This document shows, piece by piece, positions 1-9,400 of a stretch of DNA of 64,000 nt. The stretch is from Flavobacteriales bacterium (lineage in GTDB: Bacteria; Bacteroidota; Bacteroidia; Flavobacteriales_F; PHOS-HE28). The stretch spans positions 62,001 through 126,000 of the forward strand of contig JAEUSY010000005.1 of the NCBI GenBank assembly GCA_016788295.1. Direction: 5' to 3'. Each line of letters starts with the position of its first letter. Positions within the stretch are counted from its first letter, which is position 1. The position numbers and the translations under genes are program-made. The notes beneath the pieces are model-generated. The model did no database searches, had not been told where the DNA came from, and saw nothing but the letters and a program-made list of their open reading frames with translations.

Positions 1-1035
1 AAGGATAATTCCACACGCTCATTTCCTACGAGTTGGTCGTGGACCTTCCAGGATGGCAACCCATCCACCAGTTCGGTCCGCAACCCCACCGTCACTTTCA
101 ACAGCCCTGGGTGGAAATCCGTGACCTTGACGGTCTCCAACGACAACGGCACCTCCACGAAGACCAATGAGTTCGCAGTGCTCGTTGGCAGCAATGATGT
201 CGCCATGGGTGCCTTCTTCGAGAGCTTCGAAACCCAGGAAGGTGAGAACTTGTACCCCTATTTCGCTGCCAATCACGACAACAACCACACCTCCTTCCGT
301 CGCTACACAGGAGGTGGACATACAGGAAATGCGTGCGCCATGCTCAACAGCGGCGACCGCAACCAACTGGACCTGATCGACCCCACCAATGATCTTGACA
401 TCGACGAGTTGGTGACACCGCTGGTGAACCTGAGCGGCCTTAGCAATGCCGTTCTCGCTTTCCGTTGGGCGTACTCCACGTCCACCAATACGGCTGCCGA
501 TATCACGGAAAAGCTCCAGGTCTTCCGCAGCACCGATTGTGGCCGCACCTGGACCCAGATGCCGGGTGAAATGGCGGGCACAGCATTGGTGAACAACGGG
601 AATAATGCCAATATGCCACCCACACAATGGTCATTGAAGACCATTAACATCCCTTCCAGCGCGCTGACCAATAATGTGCGCTTCAAGTTCCGATACATCA
701 GCGGATCGTTCTCGAACAATTTGTTCATTGACGACATCAACATTGCCACTCCGGTCGGCATTGCTGAGATGCTGGGAGATGGCTTCATCAGCCTATACCC
801 GAACCCCACCAACGACCAATTCACCGTGCAGGTGACCGGCATGGATGCACATGCCACGGAAGTGGTGGTGACCGACCTACGTGGCGCCGTGGTATACAGC
901 AATGTGTACCGGCCGATGGGACAGGGCGCGATTGAACTGAGCGCCCGAGGCATGGGGCTGGCCAACGGATTGTACATGCTACGTGCCTCCAATGGACTTG
1001 GTAGCCGGGTACAGAAGTTGGTGATCGGGCAGTAA
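1..1035 (+). CDS. C-terminal part of secreted protease-like protein with PKD and T9SS sorting domain (5' truncated by window)
   Basis: The frame is open from base 1, so the gene starts upstream of the window and 344 codons are visible. The first 50 residues form the end of a PKD domain (core WSWTFQDGNP). A long beta-rich region follows (cysteine-containing segment STDCGRTW), and the last 80 residues form a type A T9SS sorting domain with the PNPTNDQF motif and a final KLVIGQ strand. The protein should therefore be exported across the outer membrane by type IX secretion. It is nearly co-linear with the C-terminal 400 residues of the next gene, an M43-type metalloprotease, so the missing N-terminus probably carries the same peptidase domain; that is inference. 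A terminator follows directly. Confidence 0.85.
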   Translation, partial: KDNSTRSFPTSWSWTFQDGNPSTSSVRNPTVTFNSPGWKSVTLTVSNDNGTSTKTNEFAVLVGSNDVAMGAFFESFETQEGENLYPYFAANHDNNHTSFRRYTGGGHTGNACAMLNSGDRNQLDLIDPTNDLDIDELVTPLVNLSGLSNAVLAFRWAYSTSTNTAADITEKLQVFRSTDCGRTWTQMPGEMAGTALVNNGNNANMPPTQWSLKTINIPSSALTNNVRFKFRYISGSFSNNLFIDDINIATPVGIAEMLGDGFISLYPNPTNDQFTVQVTGMDAHATEVVVTDLRGAVVYSNVYRPMGQGAIELSARGMGLANGLYMLRASNGLGSRVQKLVIGQ

Positions 1036-1054
1036 CTCCGGACCAACAGAGGTG

Positions 1055-1092
1055 AGCCCCGACCGGAAATCCCGGCCGGGGCTTTCCTTTTT
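1055..1092 (+). terminator. Rho-independent terminator
   Basis: A GC-rich hairpin (AGCCCCGaCCGG paired with CCGGCCGGGGCT) is followed by a pyrimidine/T-rich tail. It lies 20 bp behind the stop codon of the first gene. Confidence 0.8.
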
Positions 1093-1295
1093 CACGTCGT
1101 TATCTACCTCCCCGACCACCCCTTTGGGGGGCTGGCCCTTGGAGAATACTGATGTGCGAACCGGTGCCCGACTTTGACCGGTGTACAACTCAGACCCAAC
1201 GGAGATGACACTGAAATGAACATTCAGCTCCGTTCCCGTGCTTACATTAGTGCCAGCGTTCACGAACGTAACCGATCATTTGCTCTATGCATGCC

Positions 1296-3458
1296 ATGAA
1301 ACACGTACTCAGCGCCTTTGTACTTGGTCTTGCTTCCCTGTCGGCCGTGGCCCAGGAGCCCACTCTTTGTGGTACGGACCAGATGCGCCTCCGCATGATC
1401 GCGGAGGATCCCACCTATTTGGAACGGGAAGCCCAATTGGAACAGGAGATCCGGGAGATGCTTCTCCGGAACGCCGTACAACGTGATGACGACTTCGTTT
1501 ACGTCATCCCCACCGTGTTCCACGTTCTGCACCTCGAGGGCGAAGAGAACATCTCGAATGCGCAGATCCAGAACGCGATGGACATCCTGAACAGGGATTT
1601 CGCCAAGCTGAACGCAGATACGGCACAAGTGGACCCGGTTTTCCGTCCGATCATCGCCAACTCGAAGATCCAGTTCCGCTTCGCCACCAAGGACCCTTTC
1701 GGCAACTGCACCAACGGGATCACCCGCACGCGCACGGCGGAGACGCTCGTGGGAGAATCCACTTCAAAGTTGTCGCCCTGGCCGCGCAACCAATATCTGA
1801 ACATCTGGATCTGCCGCGGTATTCGCAGCGGTGCTGCCGGATATTTCACCGCAGGTGGCCCTGGATTGGGCTCACTTCTGGACGGCGTAATGATCCTGCA
1901 TGATTATGTGGGTGATGGCAGCAGCAGCGGTACCGGAAGCGTTGGACGTTCACGTGCGCTTACGCACGAAGTGGGGCACTACCTGTCGCTCGCCCACGTA
2001 TGGGGATCCAACAATGGTCTGCCGGAAAATGCGCCTGCCTGCCACATGGTGCCTGAGTGTGGTGATGATGGCGTGGACGACACCCCGCTCACCCGCGGTT
2101 GGAGCTGCTGCCCCAACGTTGGCCAGCGCGCTGATTGTGACCCCGAGATCCAGGAGAACGTGGACAACTACATGGAGTATTCCTACTGCTCCAAGATGTT
2201 CACCGAAGGTCAGGTGGCCCGCATGCGCGCAGCACTGAACTCACCATCGCTTCAGCGCGACCTGCTGTGGACGAATGAGAACCTGTTCCTCACCGGTGTG
2301 GCCCCAGGTTCAGAGGTGACCTGCGCCCCAGCAGCTGATTTCTACGCTCAGGTCGGCACCAACCCGAGCAACCCCGCTGTTCCCTTTACGCCAACGGCAT
2401 GCACCGGCGTGAATGTCCGCTTTGTGGATAATTCCACCCTTGCGTTCCCCAATTCCTGGTCCTGGACCTTCCAGGATGGCAACCCGTCCACCTCGAACCA
2501 ACGCAACCCCACAGTGTCCTTCTCTTCACCCGGTTGGAAGACCGTGACCCTTACCGTTAGCAACGACCAAGGTTCATCGTCCAAGACGAATGAGTACGCG
2601 GTGCTGATCGGATCCGCCGAGACCGCCATGGGCGCGTTCTTCGAGAGCTTTGAAACGCAGGAAGGAGAGAACCTCTACCCCTACTTCACCGCCAACTACG
2701 ATAACAACCACACCTTCTTCCGCCGCTACACGGGTGGTGGACACACAGGATCGGCCTGTGCCATGTTGAACAGTGGTGATCGCAACCAACTGGACCTGCT
2801 GGACCCGAACAATGAGAACGACATCGATGAACTCGTCACCCCGCTGGTGAACCTGAGCGGTATCAGCAGTGCGGTGCTGGCCTTCCGCTGGTCCTATTCG
2901 ACCCAGACCAATACCGATTCACTCATCAGTGAAAAGCTCCAGGTGTTCCGCAGCACCGATTGTGGACGAACCTGGACCCAGCTGCCTGGCGAATTGAACG
3001 GAACCGCCTTGGTGAACAATGGTAACGATGCTTCGATGCCGCCCAGCCAGTGGTCCCTGCGCACCATTACGTTGCCTGCCTCGGTGCTCACGAACAATGT
3101 GCGCTTCCGCTTCCGCTTCAGCAGTGGTCCATTCTCGAACAACCTGTTCATCGACGACATCAATATCGCCACTCCAGTGGGCTTGATCGACCTGATGGGC
3201 GAAGGTTTCGTGAACGTGTTCCCCAACCCGACGAACGATCACTTCACCCTACAGGTCCTCGGAATGGAGGATGATCGCACCGAAGTGGTCATCACCGATC
3301 TGCGCGGTGCGGTGGTGTACAGCAATGTATTCCAGCCCATGGGCGGCGCGAACATCGAGCTGAGCACGCGTGGCATGGGCCTTGCCGATGGCATGTACAT
3401 GCTGCGCGCCTCCAATAGCCGCGGTAGCAGCACCCAGAAACTGATCCTCGGTCGTTGA
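1296..3458 (+). CDS. M43-family (pappalysin/cytophagalysin-like) zinc metalloprotease, T9SS cargo
   Basis: Secreted metallopeptidase of 720 residues. An N-terminal signal peptide (MKHVLSAFVLGLASLSAVAQ) supports starting at this ATG rather than the ATG three codons upstream. The zinc motif HEVGHYLSLAH (residues about 224-234) fits HExxHxxxxxH of M43 peptidases. Downstream cysteines and the segment NYMEYSYCSKMFTEGQ fit the Met-turn region of that family. A PKD domain lies at about 365-430, a beta-sandwich region at 440-630, and a type A T9SS sorting domain with PNPTND at about 640-720. Its C-terminal half is nearly the same as the upstream truncated gene, so the two are tandem duplicates. Substrate unknown; degradation of extracellular protein is the likely role. 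Confidence 0.9.
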   Translation: MKHVLSAFVLGLASLSAVAQEPTLCGTDQMRLRMIAEDPTYLEREAQLEQEIREMLLRNAVQRDDDFVYVIPTVFHVLHLEGEENISNAQIQNAMDILNRDFAKLNADTAQVDPVFRPIIANSKIQFRFATKDPFGNCTNGITRTRTAETLVGESTSKLSPWPRNQYLNIWICRGIRSGAAGYFTAGGPGLGSLLDGVMILHDYVGDGSSSGTGSVGRSRALTHEVGHYLSLAHVWGSNNGLPENAPACHMVPECGDDGVDDTPLTRGWSCCPNVGQRADCDPEIQENVDNYMEYSYCSKMFTEGQVARMRAALNSPSLQRDLLWTNENLFLTGVAPGSEVTCAPAADFYAQVGTNPSNPAVPFTPTACTGVNVRFVDNSTLAFPNSWSWTFQDGNPSTSNQRNPTVSFSSPGWKTVTLTVSNDQGSSSKTNEYAVLIGSAETAMGAFFESFETQEGENLYPYFTANYDNNHTFFRRYTGGGHTGSACAMLNSGDRNQLDLLDPNNENDIDELVTPLVNLSGISSAVLAFRWSYSTQTNTDSLISEKLQVFRSTDCGRTWTQLPGELNGTALVNNGNDASMPPSQWSLRTITLPASVLTNNVRFRFRFSSGPFSNNLFIDDINIATPVGLIDLMGEGFVNVFPNPTNDHFTLQVLGMEDDRTEVVITDLRGAVVYSNVFQPMGGANIELSTRGMGLADGMYMLRASNSRGSSTQKLILGR

Positions 3459-3481
3459 TCGAGCGACCTGATCCAATGAAT

Positions 3482-3515
3482 AAGGCCTCCGCTGTTGCGG
3501 GGGCCTTATTTTTTT
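3482..3515 (+). terminator. Rho-independent terminator
   Basis: An 11-bp stem (AAGGCCTCCGC with GCGGGGGCCTT, one wobble pair) with a TGTT loop and a run of seven T. It ends the metalloprotease transcript and lies just before the convergent CoA-binding gene. Confidence 0.9.
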
Positions 3516-3529
3516 AGTGGATGACCCGA

Positions 3530-3895
3530 TCAATAGGTACCGGCCGCAAGCATCACAAGGGTACACCCTTCCACCACTTCGATACCGGCCATTTCAGCTG
3601 CAGCAGCGAACGTATCATCCTCCGTACCCGGATTGAAAATGATACGCCGTGGACGTAGTTCCATTATCCGGGGCTGCCACTGCCGCTGGTTCACAGGGTT
3701 CAGGTAGAGCGTTACCGTGTCCACGCGCGTGCCCTCCGGAATGGTCCGAACGATGGGTATGCCGGCCACTATTCCGTCCCGGTTCCCAACTGCCACTACG
3801 GCATGGCCTTGGGACACCAACCGGACCGTGGCCAAATAACTATACCTGTCCGCATGTGGACTGGCACCGAGGACCAATGTGAGACCCTTTTCCAT
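3530..3895 (-). CDS. CoA-binding domain protein (CoA_binding_2 / YccU-like)
   Basis: Small cytosolic protein of 121 residues with a Rossmann-type fold. The N-terminus MEKGLTLVLGASPHADRYSY has the nucleotide-binding turn, and RRIIFNPGTEDD fits the conserved FNPG(T/A)E segment of CoA_binding_2 proteins. The start at MEKG is preferred because upstream codons do not look like the family, and a GACCTTTG box close to the -7 consensus sits a few bases upstream. Members of this family bind CoA or acyl-CoA in vitro, but no defined pathway role is established. Divergent from the following phosphoesterase gene. Confidence 0.85.
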   Translation of the reverse strand: MEKGLTLVLGASPHADRYSYLATVRLVSQGHAVVAVGNRDGIVAGIPIVRTIPEGTRVDTVTLYLNPVNQRQWQPRIMELRPRRIIFNPGTEDDTFAAAAEMAGIEVVEGCTLVMLAAGTY

Positions 3896-4031
3896 TTCGC
3901 AAAGGTCGCCGAACAATGAACGATCGGTGTTGATGGTTGCCCATGAGTTAACAGCGGGGCCACACACCCACAATATGCGCCCGGTTGTTTTGCACATCCG
4001 GAGGCCCGACCAATGGCATGCGGATCATCAC

Positions 4032-4823
4032 ATGAAACGCGACATTGACATCCTCGTTCTCTCCGACATACACCTGGGCACCTATGGCTGCAGGGCCAAG
4101 GAGTTGCACAGCTACCTGCGCTCGGTACGGCCTCGCATGGTCATCCTGAATGGCGACATCATCGACATCTGGCAATTCAAGAAGAGCTACTTTCCCAAGA
4201 GCCACATGCAGGTTCTGAAGCGCCTGATGAAGTTGGCCTCCAAAGTGCCGGTATACTACATCACGGGGAATCATGATGATGCATTACGCAGGTATAGCCC
4301 GGCAACGTTGGGCAACCTGCAGCTGCTCGATAAGCTCATGCTCACCATTGGCGGGGAGCGATACTGGTTCTTCCATGGGGACATATTCGATGTGAGCACG
4401 ACCCAGGCACGTTGGCTGGCCAAATTGGGCGGTGTCGGGTATGACCTACTGATCAGGCTGAACAACACGGTGAACTGGACCTTGGAGCGCATGGGAAGAC
4501 CGCGCATGAGCTTCAGCCAGCGCATCAAGCAACGGGTGAAAAAAGCCGTGGCCTATATCAACGACTTCGAACGAACGGCAGCGCACATCGCCATAACCGA
4601 TGGACTTGACCATGTGGTGTGCGGCCATATCCACCAACCACAGATAAGGCGGATAACCTTGCCGCATGGCAGCGTAGGGTACATGAACTCCGGCGATTGG
4701 ATCGAACACTTGAGCGCGCTTGAATACGCACAAGGCAAATGGAGCCTGTACATGCACCAGCACGCCACACAGGAAAAGGTAATGACCAAGGCTGCGGAAA
4801 GCCTGCAAGTGGAACTCGCCTGA
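4032..4823 (+). CDS. UDP-2,3-diacylglucosamine diphosphatase-like metallophosphoesterase (LpxH-type)
   Basis: Calcineurin-like phosphoesterase of 263 residues with all five metal-binding blocks: SDIHLG (D12, H14), NGDIID, GNHDD, a middle block containing FFHGD, and CGHIHQPQ. The overall pattern, with FFHGDIFD and a C-terminal NSGDWIEHLSAL block, fits the LpxH/LpxG-like UDP-2,3-diacylglucosamine pyrophosphatase group that makes lipid X in lipid A synthesis. The start at MKRDIDILVLSDIHLG places the first strand at the N-terminus, as in the family. The gene runs tail to tail with the acyltransferase gene, 0 bp apart. A broader metallophosphoesterase role cannot be excluded, because Bacteroidota carry several paralogues. 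Confidence 0.8.
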   Translation: MKRDIDILVLSDIHLGTYGCRAKELHSYLRSVRPRMVILNGDIIDIWQFKKSYFPKSHMQVLKRLMKLASKVPVYYITGNHDDALRRYSPATLGNLQLLDKLMLTIGGERYWFFHGDIFDVSTTQARWLAKLGGVGYDLLIRLNNTVNWTLERMGRPRMSFSQRIKQRVKKAVAYINDFERTAAHIAITDGLDHVVCGHIHQPQIRRITLPHGSVGYMNSGDWIEHLSALEYAQGKWSLYMHQHATQEKVMTKAAESLQVELA

Positions 4824-6575
4824 TCAGACCTCAGACATTCCCTTACGAAGGTCCTCTACAGTACGCTCTGGCAACTTCTCCAGATCCAGTACCATCAGGC
4901 CGTCAAGCGCGTCATTGAACCGGGGATCCCGATTGAACCCGATGATACGGGCATTCAGCAGCAGGTATTTCTTCAATAGAACAGGCATGGCCGTTTCGTG
5001 CGGGTCCACCTCCGCGATCAACCGGTCCATTTTCTTCAGGTCCGCCTTCGAGGCTTCCACCAGCACAGCATTGTCGCCATTGTCGCGCGCCACCTTGAAC
5101 CGATTGCGTGGCACCACATGCTGCGCAAGCTCGTGATCGTAGTGGTGCTGATGCACGAACTCCATGATCAGCTCACGAGAGAACCGACTGTACGTACCGC
5201 TGATGCTTACCGGTCCAATGAGGTAGCGGTGCTCCGGATTGGCGGTGATATGCAGGAGCAGACCTCGCCACAGCATGTACAGCGGCAGGCGCTGCCGTTG
5301 GTATTCCTGTGCAACAAAGGACCGTCCCAGTTCGAAGCTTCTGCGCAACACACGTTCCATGGGGCGGCCCATACGGAACAATGTGCTGGTGTAGAAGCCC
5401 CGTTTGCCGTAGCGCTTCATGATGCGAGCGCCATCACCGATCCGGTAGGAGCCCACTAACCTGCGCTGCTCACGGTCCCAGAGGAACAAGTGGTCGTAAT
5501 AGATGTCGAACTCATCAAGGTCCGTTGCCTTGTTCGTGCCCTCGCCCACCGCCCTGAATGTGGTCTCACGCAAACGGCCTATCTCGCGAAGGATATTGGG
5601 AATACGGCTGCTCGGGGCCAGAAAAAGCTCGAACTCAGCCTGCTCGTTGATCTTCAGGTCGCTTAATGTAGCGATCTCCCGTTCGAGCACCTCGGCCGGG
5701 ACAGGCTCAACAACAGGCTTGGGGCGAGCAGGGAATCGTAGCGGTTCGAACAGGTCCCGCTTCACCTTTAAACCGCTGCCAAGCGCATAGGTACGTGCAC
5801 GCAGGAAGCGCGCCAATTGGTCCGTTGAGGTGAACGCTGAGATCTCCTTGACGGGTATCGGCTTGCCTATGCGCATACGCACTGATCGCCCACGCATACG
5901 GAGCATTTCTCCGGGCAACGCAAGTGTGCGCAAGTTCGGATGGATCATGCCCAGCATGTGAAAGACCAGGCTGTTCGCGCCATCGAACCAGACAGGCACT
6001 ACAGGCACCTCGGCATGTTGCATGAGCTTTACGACCGGGGACTTCCACCGCGGATCGGCAACGGCCTTTACATCGGTATGCCAACTACTTACCTCCCCCG
6101 CAGGGAAAACGGCAAGCGCTCCACCATCCTTCACGTGGGCCAAGGCCTGGCGCATGCCTTGGAAGCTGCTCAACGAGCCCAACTGTTCGAACGGATTCAC
6201 CCCAATGAACCGGTCCTTGAGCGGCTCCAATTGACGGAGCAGGAAGTTGGCCATCACCTTCAGGTCAGGCCTTATTCTGCCAAGTACCTTCACCAAGGCC
6301 AGACCATCGATGGCACCATAGGGATGGTTGGCCACGAAAACCAAACCGCCTTCCTTGGGAATGTTATCCAGATCCTCTTTGGCTACCTCAATGTCCAACT
6401 CCAGATTGCGGAACACCCCGTCCACGAACTCAAGGTCATGGAGGTCCTCAATGGAATTGTAGAAACGTTCCAACCGTTTCAGACCGCTCACCTCCGTAAG
6501 CAAGGTGATACGCGGATCACCAGGCCGCATATGGCTGGCCTTCGCCAATTCGGCAGGTTGGACCAATCGCTTCAT
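4824..6575 (-). CDS. Bifunctional GNAT/PlsC acyltransferase, OlsF-like (ornithine/glycine aminolipid synthesis)
   Basis: Fusion protein of 583 residues. Residues about 70-260 form a lysophospholipid-acyltransferase (PlsC/OlsA) domain with the motif NHPYGAID (83-90, HxxxxD) and FPAGEVS (157-163). Residues about 320-583 form a hemolysin-type GNAT N-acyltransferase domain similar to OlsB (segments FDIYYDHLFLWD, LVGSYRIGDG, GRSFVAQEYQ). The same two-domain order is known for OlsF of Flavobacterium and Serratia, where the C-terminal domain N-acylates ornithine and the N-terminal domain adds the second acyl chain. Glycine rather than ornithine could be the head group, as in Bacteroides. The start at MKRLVQPAEL lies 53 bp downstream of the transglutaminase-like gene, so the two may be co-transcribed. 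Confidence 0.8.
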   Translation of the reverse strand: MKRLVQPAELAKASHMRPGDPRITLLTEVSGLKRLERFYNSIEDLHDLEFVDGVFRNLELDIEVAKEDLDNIPKEGGLVFVANHPYGAIDGLALVKVLGRIRPDLKVMANFLLRQLEPLKDRFIGVNPFEQLGSLSSFQGMRQALAHVKDGGALAVFPAGEVSSWHTDVKAVADPRWKSPVVKLMQHAEVPVVPVWFDGANSLVFHMLGMIHPNLRTLALPGEMLRMRGRSVRMRIGKPIPVKEISAFTSTDQLARFLRARTYALGSGLKVKRDLFEPLRFPARPKPVVEPVPAEVLEREIATLSDLKINEQAEFELFLAPSSRIPNILREIGRLRETTFRAVGEGTNKATDLDEFDIYYDHLFLWDREQRRLVGSYRIGDGARIMKRYGKRGFYTSTLFRMGRPMERVLRRSFELGRSFVAQEYQRQRLPLYMLWRGLLLHITANPEHRYLIGPVSISGTYSRFSRELIMEFVHQHHYDHELAQHVVPRNRFKVARDNGDNAVLVEASKADLKKMDRLIAEVDPHETAMPVLLKKYLLLNARIIGFNRDPRFNDALDGLMVLDLEKLPERTVEDLRKGMSEV

Positions 6576-6628
6576 CGTGGGGACACGAAGGTATCCATCT
6601 GGCCCATCAGCGCTACGTTCGGAAGTGC

Positions 6629-7606
6629 TCAGGGTTCCAGAATACCGATGATACGCTCGTTCATCAACTCTCCACCGGGGTAGTTGCGGGTATAATCCAA
6701 GTTGATCCAATGCCTTCCGTCCGAATCGGTGTGGTGGTAGAGCGGGGCATCACCCACCTCCTTGACGAACAGGACCTTGCGGATGAGGTAAGCTGCACGT
6801 TCAAGCCGCTCATCGTTACCAACGAGAAGTTCGGGATAAACATGACCGGTGGTGCGCACCAAACGCACCTCACCACCAACAGCGCTGATCAAAGCGGCCA
6901 TCAGAACAGCATGATCGTCGCAATCGCCGGCCATCAGTTCGATGCTCTCGGCCGTAGGCGCGAAATACTCCCGGCCCTTTGGGTCGGAGACATAGGTCCA
7001 CGTGCTATTTATCTCTTTGAAGATGGAGAGCGCACGCACGAGGACCACCTCATCGCCCGCCACTTTCACCTCCTTGAAATTGGCCGTGGCCATTAGGATC
7101 GCGGCCTTGCGTACGGCAGGATCAAGCTCATTCACCAAAGCCCTCAACTTCTCGGCATCATGGAACGGGTCGAGCCGTTGTGAGGCCATGGGTACCTGTG
7201 AAGCGGTCATTTGCAATGACCTCAGCCACTGGGAGTAGTTGGTAAAAAGGTCCCCGAAGGTGTAATTACCGATGATGCTCGTAACCGACAGGCCGACGAG
7301 TGCGATGAGCAATGCACCGTACACCACCAACTGGAAGCGCCGAACAAGGACCATGAAGGCCCCAATGACCGCCGCGAACGTGAGCACTTGGTCCACGCGA
7401 ACACCTCCCCACCATGGTAGCACCACCTCGGGGATGTAGGGGTCGATGATCACGAACAAAGGCAGCGCAAGGACCAACGCCGCCAGGTACATCACCACTG
7501 TACGCGCCAGCCGATCGCCATAACCTGCGAACCACTTGGGGGGCTTTACTTCCTTCTCTCCCATGTCCTTAGGCGCTGCGAAACTCGTGCCCTTGCTGTG
7601 CTCCAT
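6629..7606 (-). CDS. Membrane protein with transglutaminase-like domain
   Basis: Protein of 325 residues. Three hydrophobic segments lie at about 34-54, 73-88 and 94-115, followed by an extracytoplasmic or cytoplasmic transglutaminase-core domain. The core carries GDCDDHA (Cys229), GHVYPE (His255) and WINLDYTRNYPGG (Asp about 308), matching the Cys-His-Asp triad order of transglutaminase-like cysteine proteases. The start at MEHSKGT is chosen because the upstream extension is basic and not membrane-like. Probably an operon with the downstream acyltransferase. Activity (cross-linking, proteolysis or none) cannot be told from the sequence. Confidence 0.8.
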   Translation of the reverse strand: MEHSKGTSFAAPKDMGEKEVKPPKWFAGYGDRLARTVVMYLAALVLALPLFVIIDPYIPEVVLPWWGGVRVDQVLTFAAVIGAFMVLVRRFQLVVYGALLIALVGLSVTSIIGNYTFGDLFTNYSQWLRSLQMTASQVPMASQRLDPFHDAEKLRALVNELDPAVRKAAILMATANFKEVKVAGDEVVLVRALSIFKEINSTWTYVSDPKGREYFAPTAESIELMAGDCDDHAVLMAALISAVGGEVRLVRTTGHVYPELLVGNDERLERAAYLIRKVLFVKEVGDAPLYHHTDSDGRHWINLDYTRNYPGGELMNERIIGILEP

Positions 7607-7787
7607 CGGTCTTGTGCCCGCAAAAGTTGTAAACAACCTTAAGGCATGTCCACCTCGCGAGCCTTCGATCAAGCCTTAACAGACTTTAACGCTCGACAAG
7701 AACGCCGAAAACCCCTATGAACACTGCGTTTCAGGTGGACGAAGGCGATCTCACGAACAGTGTTTGACAGCCGGTGCCGCAGAAGGG

Positions 7788-7817
7788 TTGTGAGGTCCGT
7801 GCATACGGATAGTTTTG
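7788..7817 (+). promoter_or_regulatory. Predicted Bacteroidota-type promoter
   Basis: TTG at 7788-7790 and TAGTTTTG at 7810-7817 are 19 bp apart, matching the TTG-N19-TAnnTTTG arrangement known from Bacteroides. The -7 box ends 6 bp before the ATG of the M23 peptidase gene, so the leader would be very short or absent. Confidence 0.6.
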
Positions 7818-7823
7818 CCGCCC

Positions 7824-8741
7824 ATGAAACTCACCGCCATTCTGCTGACCGCGGCCCTTTGGGGGGCTGTGCGACCGGTGATGGCGCAGACCGATTCGCT
7901 GGACCATGGCGGTCCGGAAGGTTTGGACATCTATGAGGAGCTTCTGATGGAGGACGGTGGCTCCGTGGACCCTGTTGTGCCCCGGATCGCCATTTCTCCG
8001 TTGGTCTGGGATGTGAACGACTCATTGTCCTATATCCCGGGGTACGATATGTACTGCCACTGGAATACGGACGTGATCTTCGACCGCGGCAACACCGCAC
8101 GGTTCGTGCATGACACTCTGCGTTTGGTCCTGAGCCAACAGGACTGCGACCACGCCATCCCTTGCGACGGCAAGCTCAATTCGCCTTTCGGTCCGCGCAG
8201 GGGTCGAATGCACTACGGCATAGACCTGGAGCTCGAGACCGGTGACCCCGTGAAAAGTGCGTTCGCGGGAATGGTCCGGATCTCCAAATACAACAAGTCG
8301 TTCGGGCATGTAGTGGTGGTCCGCCACCAGAACGGCCTTGAGACACTTTATGCCCATTTGAGCAAACGAATGGTGGAGCCCGGTCAAATGGTTGAAGCAG
8401 GTGACGTTCTAGGGTTGGGTGGGAACACGGGTCGGAGCTACGGCAGCCACCTGCACTTCGAAGTACGCTTTCTTGACCAACCCATTGATCCATCACTGGT
8501 CTTTGATATCGAAAAAGGGCAATTGAAGGCCCATACGTTCGACATACACAAAGGCACCTTTGCAACGATCGCAGCTGCAAAGGCCACTGCAGGCACGCGG
8601 CGCTATCATGTAGTACGCTCCGGCGATACCCTCTCTGCCATTGCCAGAAGGAATGGCACTTCCGTATCAAGCCTTTGTCGCTTGAACGGGATCAGCGCAA
8701 GCAGCACGCTCCGTTTGGGGCAGCGGGTCCGTGTGAACTGA
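7824..8741 (+). CDS. M23 (LytM) peptidase with C-terminal LysM domain
   Basis: Exported murein hydrolase-like protein of 305 residues. The signal peptide is MKLTAILLTAALWGAVRPVMA. The LytM core has HYGID (His130, Asp134) and HLH (His209, His211), which are the zinc ligands and catalytic histidine of active M23 endopeptidases, so activity is expected. A LysM peptidoglycan-binding domain occupies about 260-304 (YHVVRSGDTLSAIARRNGTS). The ATG at 7824 is preferred over an upstream TTG because it begins the signal peptide and follows a good -7 box. Likely role: cleavage of peptide cross-links during cell-wall growth or division. Confidence 0.9.
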   Translation: MKLTAILLTAALWGAVRPVMAQTDSLDHGGPEGLDIYEELLMEDGGSVDPVVPRIAISPLVWDVNDSLSYIPGYDMYCHWNTDVIFDRGNTARFVHDTLRLVLSQQDCDHAIPCDGKLNSPFGPRRGRMHYGIDLELETGDPVKSAFAGMVRISKYNKSFGHVVVVRHQNGLETLYAHLSKRMVEPGQMVEAGDVLGLGGNTGRSYGSHLHFEVRFLDQPIDPSLVFDIEKGQLKAHTFDIHKGTFATIAAAKATAGTRRYHVVRSGDTLSAIARRNGTSVSSLCRLNGISASSTLRLGQRVRVN

Positions 8742-8755
8742 AGGTTCGACAAGGG

Positions 8756-9343
8756 TCATTTACCCTGTGCCAGGTCACTGCTGCGGCGGGCGTTCTTGCT
8801 CAGGGATGTCACCATCTCCTGATTATAGTCCGGTGACAGTAGGAGGTCCGTGCCATCCTTAAGGCGCATGAGCACTAGGTCGTGCCGAGCTTCGGGCAGC
8901 CGATCGATCAGGCTTCTACCCAGCCCCCCTGTAAGCGATGATCGTCCGATATCCACCGAACAGAATCGGATGTAGGCAAGGTATCGAAGTCGGGCCTGTG
9001 CCTTGCTCATCCCTTGTGACCGTGATTTGATATACTCCCGTGCAGCAGCACGATCGATCAGGCTAGCATCCACCACCTCGATCATCGGCACATATTCAGC
9101 CTGTCCATCCTTTTCAATGTGCAGACCTTCATCGTCAAGCACATACACATACCGTTTGCGTACGTCGCGGACCAATGCGATGACCGCAGCCACGGCACAC
9201 AACACTGTTATGGCGATCATGTAGCTGAACGTATCGAGCAAGGTGACCGATATGACCCCGGCAAGAAGAAGCAAGGGAGCCAGCCATATTACCAGTTGCG
9301 TATTATGCCAAACGCGGCGGGTGTGGAACTTGCGGATGCCCAT
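8756..9343 (-). CDS. Small membrane protein of unknown function (PH-domain-like)
   Basis: 195 residues. Two adjacent hydrophobic segments at about 16-58 form a hairpin, followed by a soluble beta-rich region (YVYVLDDEGLHIEKDG, VLMRLKDGTDLLLSPDY) that resembles the bacterial PH-like domain found behind membrane hairpins in YdbT/YdbS-type proteins. That comparison rests on pattern only. The gene is convergent with the M23 peptidase gene, with 14 bp between stops. No catalytic motif is visible. Confidence 0.7.
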   Translation of the reverse strand: MGIRKFHTRRVWHNTQLVIWLAPLLLLAGVISVTLLDTFSYMIAITVLCAVAAVIALVRDVRKRYVYVLDDEGLHIEKDGQAEYVPMIEVVDASLIDRAAAREYIKSRSQGMSKAQARLRYLAYIRFCSVDIGRSSLTGGLGRSLIDRLPEARHDLVLMRLKDGTDLLLSPDYNQEMVTSLSKNARRSSDLAQGK

Positions 9344-9400
9344 GATCGGGGGTGAAAGTAAGTTCCGAATAACGGCGGAACGGAACGCACGACATCAGGA

